Shown in pieces: positions 8,785 through 17,205 of a stretch of DNA of 64,000 nt. The notes under the pieces were generated by a model. That model was not told the DNA's origin. It saw only the letters and a list, made by a program, of their open reading frames with translations, and ran no database searches. This DNA is from Isochrysis galbana (Eukaryota; Haptophyta; Isochrysidales; Isochrysidaceae), in NCBI GenBank assembly GCA_018136815.1, contig CM030931.1, positions 8,358,557-8,422,556 on the forward strand. Direction: 5' to 3'. Within the stretch, counting starts at the first letter, position 1; every line of letters begins with the position of its first letter. The translations under genes were made by a program, and so were the position numbers.

Positions 8785-11700
8785 GTCGCCGGCGGGGCCC
8801 ACGTCCGCGCTGTTACCCCGCTACCAGTCCAGGGTAGTGGGCCTGAACGCCACCCACCAAAAGATCGTATTACGCTACGGCCGAGTACTTCTACGGCCTC
8901 CAACCGGTACCCCAAGATTCCCCAAGTTCCAGACAAGCCCTACCACCTCCATCCCCCTCTTTCTCCTGCCCCCTCGCCGATTGCCCCTATTTCTCCCAAT
9001 GCCGATGATTCCATCCTGATTCTCGATATCACGCACGAGTCCTCAAAACCAAGTCAACCGTCACCGCCTCTCTATCAACTCAAGCCGCTCAACCGCTACC
9101 CCCCGCCACTCCCCAAGCATCCCCAGTCCAAGACCTCACGGTCTGCGAAAATCCAGCCGCCGCAGGCCCAATCCAACCTTCAATCCTTCAAATCAAATTT
9201 CGCATGCCCGAGCCACAAAACGTCTCCCGAGTACGAGTCCGAGTCCAAGTCACGTTCAGAATTACCCTCTTCGTCTTACGCCACCGCGAGCCCATCTACG
9301 AGTCTGAGCCCAGTCCAGTCATCACCGGTATCACCAGTCTCCATCGCTACGACGATGGAGGCGCAGTTCTCCGGTACTTCCCCACTTTCTTTCGAGTCCG
9401 AGTCCAAGCCTGTTTTGAGCAAACCCCGTTCTGAGCCATCCGAGTCCGAGTCCGAGTCCGAGTTTACAACGTCACCGAGTCCTACCACGCGGTCGGCCGC
9501 AGGATTAACGGAGCTCCAGCCACCCACTGAGCCTCCGACGACCACTCCTTCCGCGGGAGTGTTCACCTTCGGTCCTCCGCGCCCCGAGTCTGAGTCATTT
9601 GGAATCTCCGGTCACGTCCAGAATCCCAACCACAACCGAGCCCCGTTTCACGAGCCACCGCGTATCGAGTCCAAACACAAGCTGACGCCGAAGCCCTCGA
9701 CGACAGCCACTGTGTCCTTGTCCGAGCCACCGTTCCGAGTCTCGCCGCAGCCGGCCTGCCACTCCAGCAAGCTGCACGCCGCCGAGCCGATCCCTTCCGT
9801 TTCCGTTCCGAGTCCGAGTCCAATCGCACAAGACAGTGCATCCCGAGCCCGCGTAATCAAGCCCGTCACCGAGTCCGAGATTTCGGCCGCACCGAGCCAA
9901 CCGGTGCTGGCCACCGTGCCCCTATTGTCATCACAAGCTTCAGCTTCGTCCTCACCGACGGTTGCGACGCCAGGGGGCTTCACCTTTGGGCTGGCACCGT
10001 CCGTTCCCATTTCGAAAGTGAGCCCTGTTTTCAGTGTCCAGCACGACAGAAACGACGAGTCCGAGTCCGAGTACAATTTAACGTCACCGCGGAGTCCGCG
10101 GTCGACCACCGGCGTTCCCACGCCACCCCATCAACCGAGAGCCATGGAGGAGCTGGCACAGCCGTCTCCTAGCCCTTCTCAAGTTGCCGAGTCTTCCGAA
10201 TTCGAGTCTGAATCCACCGTAATTTCAGCGGTCCATCCACCCGCTAGCCCGAGCCAAGTCCTCCGAAGAATGCTTCGCATTGGAGAACCTCTTCGGTCAC
10301 CACCCACGCCAGCCGCTGCCGCAGAGCCACCACCCTGGCCTCAGCCTTCCCCGCGGCCGGCTTCTACGACAGCCACGTCCCTTCTTTCGTCGGCGCCGAC
10401 CCCGCCGGCGACAGATTGCAACGAAGTCGATGCCGGGCCCGATTCCTCTTCTGATGTGACCATGGAGAGTGACCACAACTCCCTTGCACGTCGAGGAACG
10501 GCCGCCTCCCAAACCGAGCTTCTACGCCCATTGAGCCAACCCAACCGAGTCTCTAAGCCATGCCCTTCACGCCTCTCACCGGTGGTGTCGCGGCCGCGGC
10601 GTCCGTCGCCGCAATCCGACACCCCACCTCTCCGAGTTTGTTCGTCGATCCCGTCCTCCGAGCCCGTCTCCACGTCGTCGATATCCGAGTCTTCTTTCAT
10701 TCGTCCTACGTCGCCGCGGCCACCGGTTGCAGCCCCCAAGCACTGCCTGCCTCTCGATACCACTACCACCGCCATCATGCGCGCGGCAGCGATCAATGCG
10801 TCCGCGATCCAGTCCTTCGATTCCTCTCAAAACAACTCCGATGTCGGCACCCGTGATGATACCCCGTCACCCGCTCTCCACGCTCTCGCCTCTCTTCGTG
10901 CACGAGCGAGCGGCTCTGCGGTGGTATTACCTCGGCACCTCACGGAGGCAGCCCAAGAGCTTCGCCGGCCTCGCAATGGCACCCTAGCCTCGCCTGCCGC
11001 CGCGCTACCCAAGCACTTCGATGAGCTTTGCGCTGAGCTCACGAAGATGAATCAACGAGTCCAAGACGGGCTGACGTCTGGCTGTCACGCACCACGCGTT
11101 CTCGTCGTTGGCGAGACGAGCGGCGTCGTCTCCTCCATGTTCCTACTCGCCGGTGCTGATGTAGCTACGTGCGATTTGTATCCTTTCGAGATCGATTACG
11201 TGCCCCACTTCCAAGGCGACGCGCTTCATGTCCAAAACCTAGGTTGGGACCTAGTCATCGCCCACCCGCCCTGCACGTACCTCTCCGCCGTCAGCAGTCA
11301 ATGGCTCTCCCAAGAACCCGGACGTCGTGCCGCTCTTGAGTCGGCCGCCCGCGTCTTCAAGTCAATGGCCTCCGCCACTGCTCCGTTTGTAGCGGTTGAG
11401 AACCCTCGGATGCATGCGGAAGCTCGCCGTTTAGTCGGGGGGTTGACCCCGACCCAATTCGTCCAACCCTGGGAGCACGGCACTGGACACCAGAAAGCCA
11501 CCGGGTTGTACCTCACCAAAGGGCTGCCGCCCCTCCAGCCAACTTGCGTCGTGGATGGCCGTGAGTCGGCCATGGCTAACCTCTCTCCTTCACCGCACCG
11601 TGGCGCTCTTCGCAGCCGCACCTACGTCGGTGTAGCTGGAGCGATGGCGATCCATTGGATGCCTGTTCTTCTTCGACATTTGAGTCAACAGCGAGACCAG

Positions 11701-11928
11701 ACGTCGACGAAGAAATTGTCCGCGTTAGAGCTACTCGCTTGCGCGCGGTGCAGCCTATTGGACCGGCCTTCACTTAGCTCGACCGAGGCTACCGCCTACG
11801 AGCCGTGGTCGGCTCTTCATCGTTATGAGAGGGGAGGGAAACTAGTGAAGTTTCTTCCGACCCCGTTGTTTCCCGTCCAGCTACTCCCGAGTCAGACAAC
11901 CACGAAGACAAAAAGAAACCCACGATAA
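8785..11928 (+). CDS. retroelement-encoded DNA cytosine methyltransferase-like protein
   Basis: The frame is the same as gag and is open for 1,047 codons after the gag TAG; its first ATG is at 9355 (857 residues from there). Residues about 1-560 (from 9355) are disordered Ser/Pro/Glu, including repeated GAGTCC hexamers giving SESESESE runs. Residues about 580-775 form a SAM-dependent methyltransferase-like domain. It has a Gly-rich motif I (VGETSG, G586), an acidic motif II (CDLYP), QGDAL (Q620), catalytic-type WDLVIAHPPCTYLS with Cys640, VENPRMH (E682) in place of the usual ENV, and a C-terminal GVAGAMA block. This pattern matches the cytosine-5 methyltransferase superfamily, especially the phage-type 'HPPCTYL' branch. 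Expression could be by TAG readthrough or from an internal start. Whether it is active cannot be judged. Confidence 0.72.
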   Translation, partial: VAGGAHVRAVTPLPVQGSGPERHPPKDRITLRPSTSTASNRYPKIPQVPDKPYHLHPPLSPAPSPIAPISPNADDSILILDITHESSKPSQPSPPLYQLKPLNRYPPPLPKHPQSKTSRSAKIQPPQAQSNLQSFKSNFACPSHKTSPEYESESKSRSELPSSSYATASPSTSLSPVQSSPVSPVSIATTMEAQFSGTSPLSFESESKPVLSKPRSEPSESESESEFTTSPSPTTRSAAGLTELQPPTEPPTTTPSAGVFTFGPPRPESESFGISGHVQNPNHNRAPFHEPPRIESKHKLTPKPSTTATVSLSEPPFRVSPQPACHSSKLHAAEPIPSVSVPSPSPIAQDSASRARVIKPVTESEISAAPSQPVLATVPLLSSQASASSSPTVATPGGFTFGLAPSVPISKVSPVFSVQHDRNDESESEYNLTSPRSPRSTTGVPTPPHQPRAMEELAQPSPSPSQVAESSEFESESTVISAVHPPASPSQVLRRMLRIGEPLRSPPTPAAAAEPPPWPQPSPRPASTTATSLLSSAPTPPATDCNEVDAGPDSSSDVTMESDHNSLARRGTAASQTELLRPLSQPNRVSKPCPSRLSPVVSRPRRPSPQSDTPPLRVCSSIPSSEPVSTSSISESSFIRPTSPRPPVAAPKHCLPLDTTTTAIMRAAAINASAIQSFDSSQNNSDVGTRDDTPSPALHALASLRARASGSAVVLPRHLTEAAQELRRPRNGTLASPAAALPKHFDELCAELTKMNQRVQDGLTSGCHAPRVLVVGETSGVVSSMFLLAGADVATCDLYPFEIDYVPHFQGDALHVQNLGWDLVIAHPPCTYLSAVSSQWLSQEPGRRAALESAARVFKSMASATAPFVAVENPRMHAEARRLVGGLTPTQFVQPWEHGTGHQKATGLYLTKGLPPLQPTCVVDGRESAMANLSPSPHRGALRSRTYVGVAGAMAIHWMPVLLRHLSQQRDQTSTKKLSALELLACARCSLLDRPSLSSTEATAYEPWSALHRYERGGKLVKFLPTPLFPVQLLPSQTTTKTKRNPR

Positions 11929-11929
11929 C

Positions 11930-13264
11930 CACGACAACGACACGCCACTCCACGCCTCCGAGTCTACTCTCCACGACCCATTCTCTCCATGGACCGCCCC
12001 GCCTCCGGCACGCGCGAGCTCGCCGCGTCCGACGACGCCGACGACTCTCCGGAAGCGGCGCCAACAATGGCAATCATTCGGAGTGAACGGGGACCAGAAA
12101 TGGTCCAACGTCACGCTCGAAACCGCTGACGAAATAAGAGCGCAAGCTCTAGCCGGACGAAGCGCCGACGAGGAATCCGACCTCGCCGCTGCCGTCCGAG
12201 CGCCGATCGAGTTCGTGGAAGCCAAAGGCATCCGCGCCGAAGAGCTAGCCTCATTAGTTCGAAGACCCAAGACAGAAGCCCAAGCCCGTCTCGAGAAAGA
12301 TTGGGAAAAGATGTCCGACCACCCGAGGCACCCCACCGACAAGAGAGGCCTGGGCTACACTAGTCCCAAGCTATCACCCTGTACCGCTACCAACGAGGAC
12401 GACGCCTCTAGGCCCTCTGCCACGATAGCGGCAGTCGGAGTACCCGAAGAGACGACGACTACTTTGACGACGAATTCACCCGAGCAACCACGCTGTCGAC
12501 CAACCCCGTCCCCGTCCAACACCATCGCACACGTGACCACGCACCGACCGGAGAGCGTCGTGGATACCCTACCATCTGCCTACCCAAGGCATTGCCTATA
12601 TGTTCGAGACCTGATGGTCTGCCGCTCCGGCGAGGCTACCGGCAAAGAAGGAGTAATCTTAGCCGACTCCGCTCTCACGGTCAACAGCACCCTCGCTGAC
12701 ACCGGAGCTGGCCCGTCGGTCGTGACCACTTCCCTCTTGTCCAGCCTACCCAACGACGCATGCGTCGAGCGGCTGCCGCAAGCCGTAGTGACACCGCTTC
12801 ACGGTCCGGACGGCCTACCTCTTATCGCGCGAGGCAAGGCTCGAATCGTTTTCTCCGTCGGTGGATTTCTCTTTCGTCATACGTTCATGGTGATTGAAGG
12901 CAACCCGATGCTGCTGCTCGGAACGACTTCTTAGCTACGCACGCCGCTTCGATTCAGCTCGCCTCCGACAGCGCGGAAGGCTCTATCTCACTCGGTGCTC
13001 CATCCACGGTGGCTTCTCTTGAGGTTGACGGCAGTCCAAGCCCCGACGCTCCGCCGATCTTTCGCGTCTCGACGTCACCGATAGCGTGGTCCCTGTCAGC
13101 ATGACTTGTGCACAGGTCTGTCCGACCTCCGCGAACCCAATCACGACTGACTTCTTCCGAGGGCCGCAAGCCGCCGAAAACGACAACCAGCTAGTCTCCG
13201 AGCCGCTCTTCAACACGGCCGATGAGTTTGCCGCCAAAGCGCCGGCGTCTTGTGGCTCCGAGTA
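11930..13264 (+). pseudogene. retroelement aspartic protease region, frameshifted, runs into gap
   Basis: The frame, +1 relative to the methyltransferase, overlaps the end of that gene around the A-rich tract at about 11908-11918 and is open to a TAG at 12932-12934. A charged helical stretch (about 12083-12330) precedes the protease core: ADTGAGPSVV with the catalytic Asp codon at 12698-12700, then a typical flap region and the terminal hydrophobic LLLG. Immediately after LLLG (about 12921) the frame is lost by one base, and the continuation is in another frame until about 13065, where it shifts again. One catalytic Asp per chain implies a homodimer, as in retroviral proteases. No reverse transcriptase is reached. 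Confidence 0.7.
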
Positions 13265-13364
13265 NNNNNNNNNNNNNNNNNNNNNNNNNNNNNNNNNNNN
13301 NNNNNNNNNNNNNNNNNNNNNNNNNNNNNNNNNNNNNNNNNNNNNNNNNNNNNNNNNNNNNNNN
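13265..13364. other. assembly gap (100 N)
   Basis: There are exactly 100 N. Reading frames that appear to cross it are artefacts. The next gap begins exactly 25,000 bases after this one ends. Confidence 0.99.
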
Positions 13365-13544
13365 CTAATCTCTATCGCCGAAGCGAGAGGCGAGTGGCCG
13401 CGGCGAGCCGCGGCCCTTCCCTCTTGGCTCTGGCAACCACTGTCTTCTTTTACCTAAATAGGGCCGGAAGACACCTTAGCGCCGGAGGGGAGAGCGGCCG
13501 CTCCCCCCTCCCCTCCCTCTTCCCTCTTCCTCCTGTCGAGTCGA

Positions 13545-13715
13545 GCGTAGCCGGAGGCCGGAGGGCTTCGCGACTTCGCGAGCGGCACCGGCGGCTAGCG
13601 CGGCGCTTTGGCCCTCCTCTCCGCCGGGAGTCGGGTGAATGAAATTCATCTGGATTGGGTCGGGCAACTCCATTTGCGTGTTTGGACTGGGGGACGAACG
13701 GCGAACGACGGGCGA
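13545..13715 (+). repeat. dispersed repeat shared with 62945-63125
   Basis: Both places contain, in order, GCGAGCGGCAC, a CGGCTAGCGCG run, GAGTCGGGTGAA, a GATTGG(GT)TCGGG(C/A)AACTCCATTTG block and GAACGGCGAACG. Similarity is clear but not exact. Both copies lie close to a 100-N gap. Nature unknown. Confidence 0.55.
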
Positions 13716-14139
13716 TAGATGGCGGGAGAGCTTCATGAGCACCTGTGCCGACAACTGGGCATACACACCTCGTGGAGGACAGAAAATCGTGTGCGTTTTC
13801 GAACGTGTGGCCTCTCAAGGCTCATGGAAGCCATTCTCCAAGTCGTGTGTTATACGTGCCCGTGGGACGACGCCACGTGCCTGATGGCGGCGCGCCCGCC
13901 GTGCCCGTGGTTAGCGGCCGTGTAAGAGGGAAAGGAAATCAATAAAAACCACTATAAAATAAGATGGTTCTATTCGCGGGTATTCTTGTAAACATTGGAA
14001 TGGCTCAACTTTGACTTTGGGAGGTCTCGTGCCGCCGACAGCTCCAGAATCTATATTGTTGTACACGGGCATGTGGACATTTGATGGCTCAACTTCATTC
14101 CGTCCCATATTCGACGGATCGCGACCTAGGCAACGCACG

Positions 14140-14305
14140 CGAGCCCTCCCCCGACGCCCGACTTAGCGACTCCGCCTTCAGCAGCCAGGGGTGGGGAAAG
14201 GGGCTTTTGGTAGGTAAGGGAGGATAGTAGGGAGTACCACAAGCACTCTGCCTCGTACCGTGCAAGTAGCGGTGATTTTGTCAAGATTCTTTCCATAGTT
14301 AGCAC
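14140..14305 (+). repeat. dispersed repeat B, diverged copy
   Basis: It shares GGGGAAAGGGG, GTAGTAGGGAG, AAGCACTCTGCCTC, GTAGCGG and TCAAGATT with the copies at 26185-26375 and 55160-55350, in the same order and orientation. Confidence 0.6.
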
Positions 14306-14510
14306 TTACCTACGCACTTGTATCTTGTAGCTCACCGCAAGTAGTTACATCATTAGACGAAATGACAAGCATGCCGAGTGAATGAGCCACAACCGGACGG
14401 GTCAGAGGGGAGCAAAATATCAGGGTGAGAGAGGCAGCGGTGGTACAGTGGATGGGTGCTTCCGGGACCCCTCTCCGGTCCAGCGACACTACAAAGCTCC
14501 CCCAAACGTT

Positions 14511-15386
14511 TCACTTCCTCGAGGTCTCGTGCACACGCATCCCTTGCCGTGGCCCAAAGAAGAGAATCAGCGAGTACCTTGATCCCTCAACAAGCCTAGT
14601 CACAGCATGCATGAGTTCTGGACCGTGGGCGGTGACCTCGCCCTCGGCGCGCTCCACTATCGACACACCGTTCCCCGAAATATAAGCAAGGAGCCGCCCT
14701 CCGGAGTGGCGCATGTCATCTGCTAGTGCAACATTGACAGTGCATGCTGCTCGATCGTGATGAAATGGAACCCAGGGCCGAGCACCGGGCGCGTATCGCC
14801 GCACTGTTATCTCGACCTGACCCACGAATTCTGGTGCATTTGGATTGCCATCAGCTTCAGCAGCAGCAGCTTGAACCGTGGCCTTATCTGCTCGTGTCCG
14901 AGAACTCGGATCACGCCTCGCACGCACATGAGCTGGCAGTCGCCACAGGGAGGCCGTGTCTCGCGGGCCAATCAGGGCCTCGAGGCCTGCACGGTCGAGC
15001 ACCAGCTGTGAAGCGAAGGACTGCGCTAGCATGTGGTCTCGAATCTCGTCTGTGCCCGCAGATGGCCTGCCACAGCTGCCACCTTTGCTGTCAAGGTGTG
15101 CATCGACAGCAGCCCGAAGTGCCGCGCACGCACCGCAATCGAGGGCGCTAGGAAGGCGCAGCACGTATGGTGTCTCCTCCGTGTGCACCGAAAGCTCCAG
15201 CGGCAGGCCGTGCAGCATCCTGAGCATCCGCAGACTGCGCAGATTGGCCGCTGGCCGTGGCGGAGGAGGGAGCTCAAGAGCGGCAGCGAGTTCGGTCCTT
15301 GAGATCGTGCTGGGATCCTCGCCATCGACGAGCAAGCGGCGCAAGACCACTGGTAGGCCACGCGCCAGGTCATCATGAGCCGACAT
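14511..15386 (-). CDS. 2-oxoglutarate/Fe(II)-dependent oxygenase
   Basis: This is a single-exon frame of 291 residues. The C-terminal half has the double-stranded beta-helix signature: His209-x-Asp211 (WVPFHHDRAACTVNVAL), then His260 about 50 residues on (LMHAV) and Arg270 ten residues after it (SRYSLILFF). These are the two His and one Asp that hold iron and the Arg that binds 2-oxoglutarate. SGGRLLAY between them is the typical turn seen in prolyl-4-hydroxylase-like enzymes. The substrate is unknown: prolyl hydroxylase, AlkB-like and small-molecule oxygenases all share this core. The N-terminal half is not recognised, and no signal peptide is evident. The start is the first Met of the frame; a polypurine/CA-repeat stretch lies upstream. 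Confidence 0.8.
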   Translation of the reverse strand: MSAHDDLARGLPVVLRRLLVDGEDPSTISRTELAAALELPPPPRPAANLRSLRMLRMLHGLPLELSVHTEETPYVLRLPSALDCGACAALRAAVDAHLDSKGGSCGRPSAGTDEIRDHMLAQSFASQLVLDRAGLEALIGPRDTASLWRLPAHVRARRDPSSRTRADKATVQAAAAEADGNPNAPEFVGQVEITVRRYAPGARPWVPFHHDRAACTVNVALADDMRHSGGRLLAYISGNGVSIVERAEGEVTAHGPELMHAVTRLVEGSRYSLILFFGPRQGMRVHETSRK

Positions 15387-15798
15387 CGCGTTGGGTCGTT
15401 GCAGTCGAGAGGACTATCCCCTGATCTGGGAGGCTGCGGGCGATCGCGGACCGGCGCACAGCAGCACAACGTAAAGAGAGAGGAGGAGATGGGGGGGGAG
15501 GGGAAGAGGAGGGAGAGAGGGAGCGAGAGAATTAGAGGACCAGAGGGCGAGAGAGACAAGAAGAAGGAGAAGAGAGAGAGATAGAGAAGAGAGAGAGTAG
15601 GGGGAAGCAGGGAGGGAGGGAGGGAGGGAGGTAGTAGAGGGGAAGGGAGGGAGAGAGAGAGAAGAGAGAGGGGAAAATAAAAGCAGGGCGATGCTTGGAA
15701 AAAAAGGGAGTCCGTCCGTGAAGTCTTGGTTTGTAGGTTGCAGTGATTAGAGTAGAGATAGAGCTGTGCTCTCTGAAGAGTGCAAAGCAAAAATAAAC

Positions 15799-15815
15799 CA
15801 TCTGAAGATTCTGGC
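15799..15815 (-). repeat. dispersed repeat A core (CCAGAATCTTCAGATGG on minus strand)
   Basis: The minus strand reads GCCAGAATCTTCAGATGG followed by TTTATTTTTGC, matching the core and 3' side of the copies at 25949, 30794, 52574, 54386 and 32894. The upstream purine-rich half is not recognisable here. Confidence 0.6.
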
Positions 15816-16449
15816 GAGAGTATTAGACAGCGAGCTTTAGTTTGCGCAAGTGAACGCCAACGGAGCAGCGGCGCGCGAAGACCGGGGAAAAGAAGCAAGA
15901 GGGAAGCCCCCCCCCGCGGGAGAGGGGCGACGCTTCCCTCCTTTTCCCTCGCCGCCGCGCGCCGCCAGCTTCGCCCCAGCACACACACACACACACAAGC
16001 GCTCAAGCTTACCCGCCACCATCCCCTTTTCGCCACCTTGTTTTCTGAGGGTGGAGCGGCATATGGCCTAGCACGAAATAATTAGTCTAGGCCCGCCAGG
16101 CTCCAGGTACCCCACAGAAGCCGCACCCACGGAAACGTGAACAAGGGGCGACAAGCGACAAGCAGCGGACGGAGGCGTTCAGTACTCGCAGGGCGTATGG
16201 GTTCACGTTGACACGCCCTCGAGGGCCGATTACAGTAGCTTGGGCAAGGTGTTAACCCATCTGGCCTCTTACAAGTGTTGACGCAGGGCACAACAAGTGT
16301 TGACAGCACGGTGTTAACGCACTTCCACTCGTCACTGTTGCGGTTGCTGGTTGCTGATTCTGCTTGCTTTAGCGGGCAGCGCGGCAGCGCGCGCGGGGGA
16401 ATGCCCCGACCCGCCACGTCCTTGTGACGAACGAAGCGTGAGTGCCGCA

Positions 16450-16720
16450 TCTGATTCTTGGACAAGCACGGGCTGGCCAAGCACGACAAGCAGGGCCGCA
16501 TGTACGTCAACTTTGTGCTCTTCGCTCGTCGAGAAGAAGGTGGACTCGGATGGCACGGGCGTGCGCCTGGACGCGGATGAGATGCGCGAGCTCAACTTTC
16601 GCAAGTTTGTGTTGAAGAGCTCGAAGAAGGACGAGAAGAAGTGGGCGCAAGGGCGGCGAGTAGCAGACGGAGCCGTTCATGGCCCAAGTTTCGAAACGAG
16701 TTTCACGAAACTCTGACCTG
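16450..16720 (+). pseudogene. unrecognised coding fragment with a frame change
   Basis: One frame reads LDKHGLAKHDKQGRMYVNFV up to about 16515, and a second reads EKKVDSDGTGVRLDADEMRE up to about 16655. Both are charged and protein-like, and they abut where the frame changes. No start is visible, and similarity ends at a stop at about 16714. It looks like a decayed exon or retro-copy, but I do not recognise the family. Confidence 0.25.
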
Positions 16721-16728
16721 GCCCTAGC
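16697..16728 (+). repeat. short dispersed repeat D
   Basis: GAGTTTCACGAAACTCTGAC followed by CTGGCCCTA is matched by GAGTTTCGCAAAACTCTTAC followed by CCGGCCCTA at 30982-31013, on the same strand. GTTTC/GAAAC dyads continue around both copies. Confidence 0.5.
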
Positions 16729-17205
16729 AGAATCTTCGAAACTTCAGAAGTTTTACGGGGGTCAGGAATAGCAACCCAAAATCGGTTAGAGAAGAGAGAC
16801 TGATCCATCATCCATTCAAATTTAGATCGTGGGCTGTTAGGGAGTTAAACCGCGAATTACATCTTCCTCCTCCTCCTCCTCTCCTCCAGGTACTTCTGCT
16901 CTCACCCCTGCGCGCCCTCTTCTCCCTTCCCCTACTTCTCCTCTCTCTCGCTCCTACTCTTCCCTCTTTCCTTACCAAAGCCTCCGCCTCTCTCCTGTGA
17001 CCCCTCCCCCCCCTCCCCCGGCACCTCTTCTCCTACCACCACCATTTCATCCATCTTTTCCGACATGCTTTAGATTTTATTTCCCCCTCCCCTCCCGTAT
17101 CCAAATACATGATGAGCGACTGCTTTCCCCTTTATCTCTCTCGCCTTCTCTCTCTCTCTGCCTCGGTTCGCCCCTCTCTCTCTCTTTCTCTCTCTCCCGG
17201 CGCAG

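Larger units (their letters stand above)
6524..13264 (+). mobile_element. LTR-type retroelement, 5' part: gag - methyltransferase - protease, truncated by gap
   Basis: Reading left to right I find a gag-like protein, a long Ser/Pro/Glu linker carrying a DNA methyltransferase-like domain, and an aspartic protease with the retroviral ADTGAG active site. This gag-to-protease order is that of LTR retroelements, normally followed by reverse transcriptase, RNase H and integrase. Those are absent because the sequence stops at the 100-N gap, and what follows the gap need not be contiguous. I found no LTR, primer-binding site or 5' boundary; the left limit given is where protein-like sequence emerges from the minisatellite. 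Several frame breaks show either decay or uncorrected indels. Confidence 0.75.
13365..14510. other. gene-free stretch with dispersed repeats
   Basis: No gene is supportable. At 13545-13715 there is a segment (GAGTCGGGTGAATGAAATTC, then CAACTCCATTTG and GGCGAACG) similar to 62945-63125. At about 14140-14305 there is a diverged copy of repeat B. The rest shows nothing. Confidence 0.5.
15387..17205. other. gene-free stretch upstream of two genes
   Basis: 15480-15680 is strongly polypurine (GGAGGGAGAGAG). There is a repeat A core at 15799-15815, a (CA)n tract at about 15983-15998, and a possible pseudogene at 16450-16720 listed separately. 16860-17200 is polypyrimidine and leads into the 5-phosphatase start. 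Confidence 0.5.

Noticed and set aside
13086-13642. Reading frames crossing the 13265-13364 gap
   Set aside because: Same reason; the left end is retroelement sequence and the right end shows no continuation of it.
15026-16036. 336-residue minus-strand open frame overlapping the 2OG oxygenase
   Set aside because: Antisense-frame shadow plus polypyrimidine Leu/Ser/Pro sequence; the oxygenase frame has the catalytic residues.
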